64,000 bases of DNA from an uncultured Clostridia bacterium. Lineage in GTDB: Bacteria > Bacillota > Clostridia > Lachnospirales > Anaerotignaceae. The translations under genes and the position numbers were made by a program. The stretch is from NCBI GenBank assembly GCA_944383885.1, contig CALWRF010000026.1, forward strand, positions 43,723 to 107,722, written 5' to 3'. Shown here piece after piece: positions 24,018-33,320 of this stretch; the first letter of the stretch is position 1; every line of letters begins with the position of its first letter. A model generated the notes under the pieces. The model was not told the DNA's origin and did not search any database. It was given only the letters and a program-made list of their open reading frames with translations.

Positions 24018-27000
24018 TCAATTAATAGCAGCGTTTATTACCTCTGGAACCTGAGTCATATCTCTTTCTGTTCTATCCAATACGTTTTCAACATATTCCT
24101 CTGTCTGAGCTTCATTTTCAAAAACAGAAGCCGGATTTCTTATGGCTTTTTCCGTGTCACTTATAACACTAAGGCATTGCTCAGCCTGTTTTGCCAATGT
24201 CATAATCCTCTCTGAAATATCTGTTTCCATTTGTTTAAGCCTTTTTTGAAGCTCCTCTTGACTTTCCTTCTCCTTAGTTTCGTAGGATACAAGCTCTTCA
24301 GCCATAGCCTCAGGGCTTGACGCAATTTTATTTTCCAATTCCTTATACAGCCTGTCAACCTCGGCTTTGTCAGGCTCAAAACGAGTGCCGTCATAAGCTT
24401 TTATTTTTTCCTCGTCAGTTGTATCAGCAGCGCGCAGCTGCTCAATCCTTCTGTTATGTATTGACATTTTAGCAGCCTGGCGGCTTTCCTCAGCCAATAT
24501 AATATCATTAAGGGAAATTTTAACATTGTCGTAACTTCCCTCTCTCTCGTATCTCTTAGATGATTCCGCAAAATTCTTAGCCGCCTGCGCCTTTTCCTCG
24601 GCAGTTCCGCTTTCCGCCGCCGTAAGATTTTCAATTCGTTCCAAATGCTTCCGGTCAATTTCACTAATGCGGTTTCTCTCATACTTAAGTATCATATCAG
24701 GCGTAACCCAGTTTCCCGCTTCTTCCTGCTCATGTTTTAAAAATCCGTTTCCACGTCCCAATTCCTTATACTTTCTAAGCATTTCTGGATAGTCATTAAT
24801 TTTCTCAATAATTTCCAAAACTGAAGTATGGTCGGTCTTAACTCCGTATATGGAATCAGTAGACGTTGCCCTATGAATTTGATATGTATAATACCTATCC
24901 AAATCCTCAACAGTATAATTTCTTTTTCCATTTGCTGTCATGTAGCTTTGCAAAATTTCTCTGTTGTTCTTGTGTTTAGACTTTGAGCCGGTTTTTATCT
25001 CCAATTCCCTAATTGCCATATAAACAGAGTCCTGTTGACCTTTTTGGCGCAGTTCAGCAATTTTTCCGCTTTCCTCCGGGGTCCACTCAGTTCCCATAAA
25101 CAATTTTAGAACAGAAGTATCTCCTTTTTCCACACGCTCATTTACATCATCTAAAAAACCTTCTGCTCTGTCGTCTTTTCTTTTGGAGTCAAAATTAAAA
25201 TATTCCTGTATTGCGTTGTAACGTATTTTCTCCGCTTGCAAAGCGTCTGTTCTGCTTTTTGCATTGGCTTCATCATTTTTACGTATAAGCGCATTAAGCC
25301 TTGCTATATGCTTTTGTTTATCACTTTCTCTGCTTTTTTTGCTTAAATAAGATTTATTATTAATTTCCTCAATTCTCGCTCTCTCATAGTCAATAAGGTC
25401 GTTAATAGTCAAATCCATCTTTATGGCTTCATATATCCAACGCTTATTTTTATCTTTTTTGTGTTCTTCTCTTCTTCTTTCCATTAAAGTTTTAACTGTA
25501 TTCACTTTAGCATTTTCATTAAGCGCATTAACCAAATCGTCTGTTGTCGCTGTCATATAGACCGCTCTTTTATCCTTCTCCATAGCCGATATGCCAGATG
25601 AAATAAGGTCGTCAAGTCTTTCCTGCTGCGCCCTGTCTCTTACGCCAAGGGATAAAAGCTGTCGTATCTCATCGCGTTTTTCAGCCGCCGCTCTGCCCTG
25701 CTTGTCAGAAGAAATCTTTGAATTATAAGTACTTTTTTCATAAGCCAAAAGCCTGTCCCTGTTAGAATATAAATCGAGAATTTTTCTAAACTGAGAAGCT
25801 CCTAAAGTTTTTGTGTAATATTCATAAAACTCCGCATTTGGAACGTCTGAGCCGTTTTTAACAATCTCAGGAAATTTACTGCCAAGCTTATCCAATCTTT
25901 CCGTATGTGCCCTGTACTTTCTTCCTGATATGCTGAATTGGCTTAAATGCTTATTGGCAAGCCTTTCTTCCTCCCGTTTGCGCAAAGACGCTATATCAGT
26001 AAATTCAGCTTTTTTAACGGCTTTTCCTCCAAGGCTTACATATTTATTAAGAAGCTGTCCGCCTTTTGTTGTATCGTTGTGGTCAACAACGCCTATGCTT
26101 TTAGCAAAAATCAAAAGCTGATTAATTCTTTCTCCGGATTTTTTGCTCAACTCATTTATTCTTCTTACCTCATAATCTATAAGAGCAGACACTGTTACAG
26201 CTTCTTTTTGCGCCTTTTCTTTCAAATATTCCTTAAATCCGCTCTTACTTCCTCCGCCTGCTAAATAGGCATTCATTATTTTGTCGCTGGACGCTCCGGT
26301 ATTTGATACCGACCCATAATTTCCCGAAACCTGTTTATTTAGCTCATTTGAAATATTCTCCAAATTAGCCGTATGTATATTTATGCTGCTTTGTATTTCA
26401 TTTTCAAGTTTTTTGTAGTCTTTATCCTGTTTAAGTTCCTCCAGTTCCTGCATTTGCGCGGCTATTGTATCCTCGCTTGTACGCAGCTGAACATAAAATC
26501 TTCGCTGTATATCCTTTATAGTATTGTTCATATTCAAAAATCCAGAATTAGCCCCGGCTGCATTTACGAACATAGGCATACTCTTATTGTGGTAATCCAT
26601 AAGTATTTTTTTTGTATCCTCAAACGAGCTTTGACTGGCATCAAATGACTTTTTCCCATAAGACGCTTCCTGTTTTTCAAACATTTTTTCAAGGTTGTCG
26701 CCGCTTTCAAATCTCCCCTTAATATTTCCTGATAAAGCGCTGTACGATAAACCTGCGTCGGCTTTCCACTTGCTTCCGTTTTCTTTTGTAGCTTTAATTT
26801 CAGCCATAATAGCGGCAAGTTCCCATTCTTTAAAAGTATAGCTGTAAAGAGTTCTTTCCCACCCAAGAATTTGAGTATCTATACTGCCGTCAATTAGAGC
26901 CTTCAAGCGCAGTTCTCCCAAAGCATCAAATACAATCTTCTCAAAATGAGGCATTCCTTTTCTGCCCTTTTTAAACTCTGTATGCACGCCTGCTGAAAGA

Positions 27001-28652
27001 ACTCCATTATCACCTCCAGCCAAAGATATTTTTGCTCCTATATTAGCACTTACATTCATTATAAATGTCGTTCCTGCGGTAATCCCCGCCTTAAATCCTG
27101 CATAGGCATCTCCTGTAAGGGCAGCCCTCAAATCAAGACCGAATGTTTCCGACTGCTGATTTTGGAGCATGCCTTTTATATTGTTTACTGAACCGTTTAT
27201 CTTATACCCAATTTTCGCCCCAGCATTAAATTTGGCGTCAAGGGACACTAACCCGGGTATTACAGGAAACATAATTAAAGGAACGCTGTAGCTGAAATTA
27301 TTGCCCTTGCTGTCTTCCTCAGCTTCTTCCTCGCTTTCGCCCTCGTCTTCCATAATTCCGAAATACTCAAGCACAGCCTTTGCTAAATCAAGATAACTGT
27401 CGTCCTCGTCCTCTTTATATTTAATAAAATCTCCTGCAAAGCCAAGCTCTATATTGTTGCCAAGTTTTAACTCCCAGTCATCTCCAATAGAAGCTGAAAA
27501 GCTTGAATCCTTAAATGAATCGAAAAAAATACCCTCCTCAGATATTTCCAACCCGCCGTAGCATATCTCAGTTGTATCAGATTCAATGTCGCTAAGCCCG
27601 ATTTTACTAAAAAGTTCGTCTATAATTCCTATATTATCCTCTGCCTCAACAGTAATGCTGTCGCTTGCTCCATATCTGTGATACCCCTCTAATTCATTCA
27701 GCTCGAGTTCTGTTTCATTGCCCTTAACAGTTACAACAGCCACAAGATGACCGTTTTTCCATTCAACTAAAAAGCCATCATAGCTGCCAAAAGGCACATG
27801 TCTGTTTTTTGTACGGAACCTGCCTCCATTTGCCTGAAAAACTATATGGTCTTGCTCTTTTGTTTCATTTTCATTATCTATCATTTCCTCAACAGTTTCG
27901 GGAACGTTATTAGAAACTGTTTCATCTTCTTGAATCGTTTGAACTTCTTGATTTTCAGCCTGCTCCGGCATATTCGTTTTTTTCTCCGGCGCCTCAATAC
28001 GTAAAGACGATGAGATTTCCTTTGGAAAAATACCCTCACTGTTTACAAAAACCTTCTCAGGAATTGGTGCAGAACTTTCATCATCTTTTGTTTTATAAAT
28101 AAGCTTTGGATTTATAAATTCCGCTTTTTCAATTGATAAATTAATGCTCTCAGCTGTTAAGCGTATATGGTTGCCGTGAAAACCGCTTCTATAATTTAAT
28201 GAAATCTTGCCTTCAACAAAATTCTCCTTAAGCTTAAGAGAACTTAATGGCAGCATAATTCCCTGATTAAATTTCTGCGGCATTAAAACCAATATTCCGC
28301 CTGTTCCGCTCGCCTCCGGCGGCTTTAAAAATTTTTTTTCACCAACTAATTCAGCATTTTTTAAATCCAGAGCCGCTCCATCAAAAAGCGGAACAGCTCC
28401 TGCCCATAACTTTTGTCCCTTAGAACCCATTATAGGACTGTTGTTCACCTTAAAAAATACGGAGTTTGGAGCTTTTTTGCCTCGTCTTGCTTCCAAAAAC
28501 CTGCGAAGACGCTCCTGTTCATCGTCCATCATTTCCGAATCAGTTTCAAAATTTATTTCTTCCACTCCATTTTCCATTTGATGACTGTCCAACACTAAAT
28601 TAACGGCTAATTGAGCATGCTCGTCTTTTTCTGATGTTTGATTACGCGCCAT
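24018..28652 (-). CDS. 1544-residue CIS-operon protein, candidate cargo or effector
   Basis: No family recognised. Residue numbers count from two codons upstream of the chosen ATG. An acidic, disordered N-terminus (1-60) is followed by a beta-rich region (65-200), a Glu-rich linker (200-270) and a second beta-rich region (270-430). A Gly/Ala-rich repetitive beta region (about 455-650) includes FKAGITAGTTFIMNVSANIG. The long, charged, helical C-terminal half (660-1546) contains recurring units of the form T-x-x-x-L-I-x-Y-E-x-x-R-I-x-E-I, for example VTVSALIDYEVRRINEL, LTINDLIDYERARIEEI and VTPDMILKYERNRISEI. No signal peptide or membrane helix. AGGAGG lies eight bases before ATG 28650-28652. 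It follows an AAA+ ATPase gene and precedes the YbjN-like gene. Confidence 0.6.
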   Translation of the reverse strand: MARNQTSEKDEHAQLAVNLVLDSHQMENGVEEINFETDSEMMDDEQERLRRFLEARRGKKAPNSVFFKVNNSPIMGSKGQKLWAGAVPLFDGAALDLKNAELVGEKKFLKPPEASGTGGILVLMPQKFNQGIMLPLSSLKLKENFVEGKISLNYRSGFHGNHIRLTAESINLSIEKAEFINPKLIYKTKDDESSAPIPEKVFVNSEGIFPKEISSSLRIEAPEKKTNMPEQAENQEVQTIQEDETVSNNVPETVEEMIDNENETKEQDHIVFQANGGRFRTKNRHVPFGSYDGFLVEWKNGHLVAVVTVKGNETELELNELEGYHRYGASDSITVEAEDNIGIIDELFSKIGLSDIESDTTEICYGGLEISEEGIFFDSFKDSSFSASIGDDWELKLGNNIELGFAGDFIKYKEDEDDSYLDLAKAVLEYFGIMEDEGESEEEAEEDSKGNNFSYSVPLIMFPVIPGLVSLDAKFNAGAKIGYKINGSVNNIKGMLQNQQSETFGLDLRAALTGDAYAGFKAGITAGTTFIMNVSANIGAKISLAGGDNGVLSAGVHTEFKKGRKGMPHFEKIVFDALGELRLKALIDGSIDTQILGWERTLYSYTFKEWELAAIMAEIKATKENGSKWKADAGLSYSALSGNIKGRFESGDNLEKMFEKQEASYGKKSFDASQSSFEDTKKILMDYHNKSMPMFVNAAGANSGFLNMNNTIKDIQRRFYVQLRTSEDTIAAQMQELEELKQDKDYKKLENEIQSSINIHTANLENISNELNKQVSGNYGSVSNTGASSDKIMNAYLAGGGSKSGFKEYLKEKAQKEAVTVSALIDYEVRRINELSKKSGERINQLLIFAKSIGVVDHNDTTKGGQLLNKYVSLGGKAVKKAEFTDIASLRKREEERLANKHLSQFSISGRKYRAHTERLDKLGSKFPEIVKNGSDVPNAEFYEYYTKTLGASQFRKILDLYSNRDRLLAYEKSTYNSKISSDKQGRAAAEKRDEIRQLLSLGVRDRAQQERLDDLISSGISAMEKDKRAVYMTATTDDLVNALNENAKVNTVKTLMERRREEHKKDKNKRWIYEAIKMDLTINDLIDYERARIEEINNKSYLSKKSRESDKQKHIARLNALIRKNDEANAKSRTDALQAEKIRYNAIQEYFNFDSKRKDDRAEGFLDDVNERVEKGDTSVLKLFMGTEWTPEESGKIAELRQKGQQDSVYMAIRELEIKTGSKSKHKNNREILQSYMTANGKRNYTVEDLDRYYTYQIHRATSTDSIYGVKTDHTSVLEIIEKINDYPEMLRKYKELGRGNGFLKHEQEEAGNWVTPDMILKYERNRISEIDRKHLERIENLTAAESGTAEEKAQAAKNFAESSKRYEREGSYDNVKISLNDIILAEESRQAAKMSIHNRRIEQLRAADTTDEEKIKAYDGTRFEPDKAEVDRLYKELENKIASSPEAMAEELVSYETKEKESQEELQKRLKQMETDISERIMTLAKQAEQCLSVISDTEKAIRNPASVFENEAQTEEYVENVLDRTERDMTQVPEVINAAIN

Positions 28653-28671
28653 ATCCAAAGCCTCCTTTTAT

Positions 28672-30720
28672 TTAGGCAAGATATCCAAAGTCCTCTTTTG
28701 TCAGCTGTTTTCCATACTTCATATAATTCCATGCAACAGCCTCTTTAATCTGCTCATTTCCAAGCTTCTTTTTGTCACAGACAGCTATATATGCGGCGTT
28801 CCACAATATTTCTTTAATCTGGCTTCCTGAAAGCTCAAACTGTTTGGCAAAAAAGTCTAAATCAATTCCCTCTTCTACAGGTGTTTTATCAGGAATTAGA
28901 GAATACCAAATACGTTTTCTTGTTTCAAAGTCAGGAAATCTGAACTGAACCATAAATTTAATTCTCCGCCTGAAAGCGTCGTCAATTTGCTCTACAAGAT
29001 TAGTAGCCAAAATCACCATGCCGTCATATTCTTCCATTTTCTGAAGCAAATGAGCCGTTTCAGCGTTGGCGTTCCTGTCATTAGAATCCTTAACCTCACT
29101 GCGCTTTGCAAAAAGCGAGTCGGCTTCATCAAAAAACAGTATAACATTCATACGCTTTGCCCTGTCAAATAAAGCTGATATATTTTTTTCAGTCTCGCCG
29201 ATATATTTGCTTACCATTTTAGATAAATCAACACGATACAGTTCAAGACCCAGCTCTGATGCCATTATCTGTACTGCCATTGTTTTTCCCGTTCCCGGCG
29301 GTCCATAGAAAAGAACGCTTACGCCTCTTCCATAAGGCGTTTTATCAAAAAATCCCCATTCTTCGCCGACTATGTTTCTGTATTTTATCTGTCCGCATAT
29401 ATATCTCATCTGACGCTTAACGGCATCATCAACAATAAGGTCATTCCATGTAAATTTTCCCTCAATAATGGATGCGTAAGAGCCTAATTTGCCCTGACCT
29501 CTCTGCTTTATGGCATCAGCAATATCCTCAGCGCTGATATTGTTTAAATTTTTCGATACAGATATATTATGCGCTGTGGCAAACGTATTTTCAATCTCTC
29601 CCACACTCATAACATATTTGTTGCCGTTCAATTCTGAATCAATATTTCCGGCAGCATTATAAAGTCCGCTGTAATATGACCAAACAGATATTTTTTCCGT
29701 AGCAGAAAGTTCCCATAATTCAAGGGACATAAAGTTTTCAGCAGCCCATGACGGAAAATCATACTTCCCTTCTCCTAATACAACCGTAAACGAAGATATC
29801 TCAATAATACGGCTTAAAACCGTTATTTCCGGCAAATTACTTTCTTCAGAAAAATCAGGTATTCCATAAAGGCATATAAACCCGTCTTCAAGCCTTGTTT
29901 TAAGATTTATATCGCAAAATAACTTTTCTTTCTTCTCATAAGGCATACCTGCAATATCATTCCAAAATACAAAAACAGCCTGCCTGCCAATACGCTCAGA
30001 TAAATGCGATACCAGCAGTTTTTTCCCAGATTTTTTCTTTCCGTAAATATAGACAGTAAGCCGTTCTTTGGTTTGTTTTTGATTTTCAGCTGCGCTAACA
30101 GCCATTCCAAGCACATCTTCATATATAAGAAGCTCAGGCAAAGGCTTTTCAATTACAAAATTCCTATAGTCTATATTAAAATCCTGTCCCAACAAATATG
30201 ATAAAAGTGGATTTTTAATTCGCATACTATCATAAATTCTTGCCTTGTTTTTATTTAACCCGTCTTTTTCAAAACAAAGTTCAAAATCTCCGCTCATATT
30301 AATCAGAACAGCAATTTCTTTTAAATCCAACTCATTTAAAACGCCATAAAGCCTTAAAACCATTTCAACTGTAGGGCTGTTAACATTTTTTCTGCTCTCA
30401 GCCGCAGTCAATACGGAATTTAATTTATAGCTTGCTCCGGCTGCCGCGGACAAAACAAATGCAAACCTTTCTATAGGGCTTAATTGCATTTCCGAAAAAA
30501 ACTTTGCAGTATGAAGCTTTATACCGCTTATTTTAGAAAGCTCCAAGCGTCTTTTTATTACTTTTTCGGCATGTTCCATCTCTTCTGCTATCTGCAAAAC
30601 AAAACCGGCTGTATTTTCTCCCCTATCTTCCATTTCTTCTTTTTCAATGGCAGCCCACAAAAGAAATTCCATAATAGAGACAAAATCTGTCCATATATCT
30701 TTGTCCCATAGATAAGGCAT
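28672..30720 (-). CDS. CIS-associated AAA+ ATPase (second copy)
   Basis: An AAA+ ATPase of the CDC48/FtsH-like type found in contractile injection loci. The C-terminal AAA module has Walker A FYGPPGTGKTMAVQ, the following SKYIGETEKNI, Walker B VILFFDEADSLFAKRSE, sensor 1 VILATNLVEQI and the arginine-finger region DAFRRRIKFMVQFRFP. The N-terminal ~450 residues are divergent and include a second, incomplete P-loop-like region (IYGKKKSGKKLLVSHL). Closely related to the ATPase at the other end of the operon. I prefer ATG 30718-30720, with AAGGA seven bases upstream; an ATG at 30765 overlaps the preceding gene. Confidence 0.85.
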   Translation of the reverse strand: MPYLWDKDIWTDFVSIMEFLLWAAIEKEEMEDRGENTAGFVLQIAEEMEHAEKVIKRRLELSKISGIKLHTAKFFSEMQLSPIERFAFVLSAAAGASYKLNSVLTAAESRKNVNSPTVEMVLRLYGVLNELDLKEIAVLINMSGDFELCFEKDGLNKNKARIYDSMRIKNPLLSYLLGQDFNIDYRNFVIEKPLPELLIYEDVLGMAVSAAENQKQTKERLTVYIYGKKKSGKKLLVSHLSERIGRQAVFVFWNDIAGMPYEKKEKLFCDINLKTRLEDGFICLYGIPDFSEESNLPEITVLSRIIEISSFTVVLGEGKYDFPSWAAENFMSLELWELSATEKISVWSYYSGLYNAAGNIDSELNGNKYVMSVGEIENTFATAHNISVSKNLNNISAEDIADAIKQRGQGKLGSYASIIEGKFTWNDLIVDDAVKRQMRYICGQIKYRNIVGEEWGFFDKTPYGRGVSVLFYGPPGTGKTMAVQIMASELGLELYRVDLSKMVSKYIGETEKNISALFDRAKRMNVILFFDEADSLFAKRSEVKDSNDRNANAETAHLLQKMEEYDGMVILATNLVEQIDDAFRRRIKFMVQFRFPDFETRKRIWYSLIPDKTPVEEGIDLDFFAKQFELSGSQIKEILWNAAYIAVCDKKKLGNEQIKEAVAWNYMKYGKQLTKEDFGYLA

Positions 30721-30745
30721 ATTTTTTTCCTTTTTAATTCCGCAG

Positions 30746-33304
30746 TCAATATTGTTCAAAAACATTCATTCCTTTTTTATATTTGGATTTTTCATCAATG
30801 CACAATCCTAAATAACGTCCGGCGGCTAAATCATCTTTATTTTTACGCAAAACACTCATAAAACATTCTTTTGCCTCTTCGTATTTAGCACATTCAAAAA
30901 AGCTAACTCCAAGCTCAAAATCTTTTTTGGTCATTCGTTTAAGATTTGCAGTATCATTTTTCTGTCCCTCAAATATTTCATAAATTGTTCTATAACCTTC
31001 GCCAACAGAAAAACCTATGCGTCCTAACCGCCTTATATTTTCACACTTATTAAGATTTTCAGTTTTTTCTTCAAATGTCTCGTCTATTAATATACCAAGG
31101 TTATAAATTCCGCTTATTTTCTGCAAATATCTGGCAAACGACATTTCTGGAGAAACAGCTCTTATTTCCATTCTTTCATCTCCGCCTATTACGCCAATGC
31201 TTATATTTCCATATATAATACCGCCGCCAAAGGCAACTTTTTCTCCTGCCAGATTATCAGGAAGTTCCTGAAGGCTTTTTTGAAGCTCAACAGCAGCTTT
31301 TATAGCCTGTTTTGCTTTATTCTTGAAGAAAACCGAAATTCCTGTGTCGGTAAACTGAACTATAACTCCGCCTTCCCTTTCAGAAATTGCTGTGAGCCTT
31401 TCCAAAGCACTGCTTACAAAGGCAAACATTTCCTGCACTCCAGCTTTAGGCACTGCCTCAGTAAACCCTACGGAATCTATAACTAAAATAGCCGCGTCTT
31501 TTATTACTGTATAATCTTTTGGCGATATATCTCTTATATCTCCGCTGCCAAAAAGCTTTATAAGGCTCTGCGGCATATACGGCTCATAAGCTTTTTTAAG
31601 CTGGTTTATATTGTATAAGTGTTCTTTAACATTTTCCGTCATGTTGTAAAGCAGGCTTGTCATTTCTTCAATTTCTGTTCCAGCGCCTTCTTCCGGTTCC
31701 TCAATATCAATTCCAACAGAAAAATCAGACAAAGCGCGCCTTACTTTATTCAGTGGTCTGAGAAGCAAAAATATTACAACAGATAAAAACAATACAATTC
31801 CGAACAAGAAAATAAATATATTATAAATTAACTGCTCCTGCTGGTCTTTTATATCATTTGTTATATATATTTTTGGGCAAAGAATTCTGATAATTCCATT
31901 TATGCCGTTATCCCTTATTACAGGGTAATATAAAGCCATGCACTTTCCTGTTTTATATGAATTTAAAACGCATCTTACAGGCGTTTTGCTGTTAACAGCC
32001 TCATTAATATATTCGGTTTCATTAAGACTGTAAAGCTCAGCCGGAGCACAGAAAAGCCCGCTTTCAGCGTCAAAAAATGTGTCTTTATTATAGCCCAAAA
32101 CAGAAACGCTTCCAACAGCACCCTCGAATTTTCCAATAATACTCCCATCATCGCCGTATATAACATTATGCCTGCCAACGCTGTTTACAATTTCATATAC
32201 ATCTATATCATGCCAAGAACTTTTTGTATCTAAATCGGCATTTTTATCAATAGTATCAGCCGTATAGTACATTCGTGAAAAAACGCTTTTTTCAACATCA
32301 TCTTTTAGCAGGCTTTCAACGCATACTTTAACTGCAAAGTATATTAAAATAAGCGCCGGTATTGAAAGGCAAACTATTTTCAATTCTGTTGGGAATGTTT
32401 TCCGAAACCTCATTACCAAAACCATAACCGCAGCCACAGCCAAAATAACTGTGCATGACATAGTTAATACTATAAATATCATTTGGCTAAACGGAATATT
32501 TAAACGCTCAATAGGACTTTTCGTTTCACCAATGACCATTGGAAGCAGCCTGCCATCTGTGTCGTAAAAGCTTGCCGTCCAAACCCCGCCGTCCATCTCT
32601 TTTAAAGAGCCAATTTTACCAAATGAGCTTATTTCTCTCCCAAACGGAATATTTTCAGCCTTATTTAATTCTCCGCTTTTATAATATATCACATAACATG
32701 TATCATCATCAGCGTTATAAAAATATACTCCATCATTTCCAAACGTATATAACGAATTCTGCTCAGAGATTAAACCTCCGTCATTTAAAAACACAGGCAC
32801 AGCATCTAAGCTGTTCTGTTTTTGCCAAACAGAACCGTCATTTGTTATATACCATATAATATCCCCGACATATTTTTTAGCATATACATCAGAACCGCTT
32901 TCCTCCTCAATTTCAGCCGGTTTAAAATCAATAATGCTTTTTGTATTAAAATCGTATGTAATGTATAAATATCTGTCTGAATTCGTTATCTCCTGCGCCT
33001 TTAAAAGCAGGCGGCATACGCCGCTTTCCAAAACGTCGATTTCTTCCACAGCATAAAACTTGTCATTTTCTCCGTCAGCTGAATAAATTTTGTCGTATAA
33101 AGCGTTCCTGCCTTCAGAATCACACGCAAAAATGCGTATTTTCCCGCCTTTCTCATCTGCGCCGTATAAAACTCCGTCTTTCCATACGCTTTCCTTTACA
33201 TATCCTAAACTCCAAAAAGGCAGTGAGTAAACAATTACTGCGGAAAGCAAAACAACAGGCAGTATTAAAATCAGTATTCTTTTTAAAACCCGTCTGCTTT
33301 TCAC
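30746..33304 (-). CDS. Four-TM sensor with degenerate nucleotide-cyclase domain (second of pair)
   Basis: An 852-residue membrane protein. TM1 is at about 10-28; a beta-propeller-like extracytoplasmic region (30-275) has WxxxxDGxxxVFLNDG-type motifs. TM2 (~278-298) and TM3 (~311-330) follow, then a second extracytoplasmic dCACHE-like domain (332-490), TM4 (~493-515), a HAMP region, and a class III cyclase homology domain (~600-750). The first metal Asp is kept (LVIDSVGFT). The second is shifted (FTDTGISVFF) and the Asn/Arg transition-state pair is lost (MSFARYL), so it is probably inactive. The C-terminal ~60 residues look like a TPR unit. GTG start after GGGGG; 16 bases after its paralogue. 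Confidence 0.78.
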   Translation of the reverse strand: MKSRRVLKRILILILPVVLLSAVIVYSLPFWSLGYVKESVWKDGVLYGADEKGGKIRIFACDSEGRNALYDKIYSADGENDKFYAVEEIDVLESGVCRLLLKAQEITNSDRYLYITYDFNTKSIIDFKPAEIEEESGSDVYAKKYVGDIIWYITNDGSVWQKQNSLDAVPVFLNDGGLISEQNSLYTFGNDGVYFYNADDDTCYVIYYKSGELNKAENIPFGREISSFGKIGSLKEMDGGVWTASFYDTDGRLLPMVIGETKSPIERLNIPFSQMIFIVLTMSCTVILAVAAVMVLVMRFRKTFPTELKIVCLSIPALILIYFAVKVCVESLLKDDVEKSVFSRMYYTADTIDKNADLDTKSSWHDIDVYEIVNSVGRHNVIYGDDGSIIGKFEGAVGSVSVLGYNKDTFFDAESGLFCAPAELYSLNETEYINEAVNSKTPVRCVLNSYKTGKCMALYYPVIRDNGINGIIRILCPKIYITNDIKDQQEQLIYNIFIFLFGIVLFLSVVIFLLLRPLNKVRRALSDFSVGIDIEEPEEGAGTEIEEMTSLLYNMTENVKEHLYNINQLKKAYEPYMPQSLIKLFGSGDIRDISPKDYTVIKDAAILVIDSVGFTEAVPKAGVQEMFAFVSSALERLTAISEREGGVIVQFTDTGISVFFKNKAKQAIKAAVELQKSLQELPDNLAGEKVAFGGGIIYGNISIGVIGGDERMEIRAVSPEMSFARYLQKISGIYNLGILIDETFEEKTENLNKCENIRRLGRIGFSVGEGYRTIYEIFEGQKNDTANLKRMTKKDFELGVSFFECAKYEEAKECFMSVLRKNKDDLAAGRYLGLCIDEKSKYKKGMNVFEQY

Positions 33305-33320
33305 AATTTTTCCCCCATTC

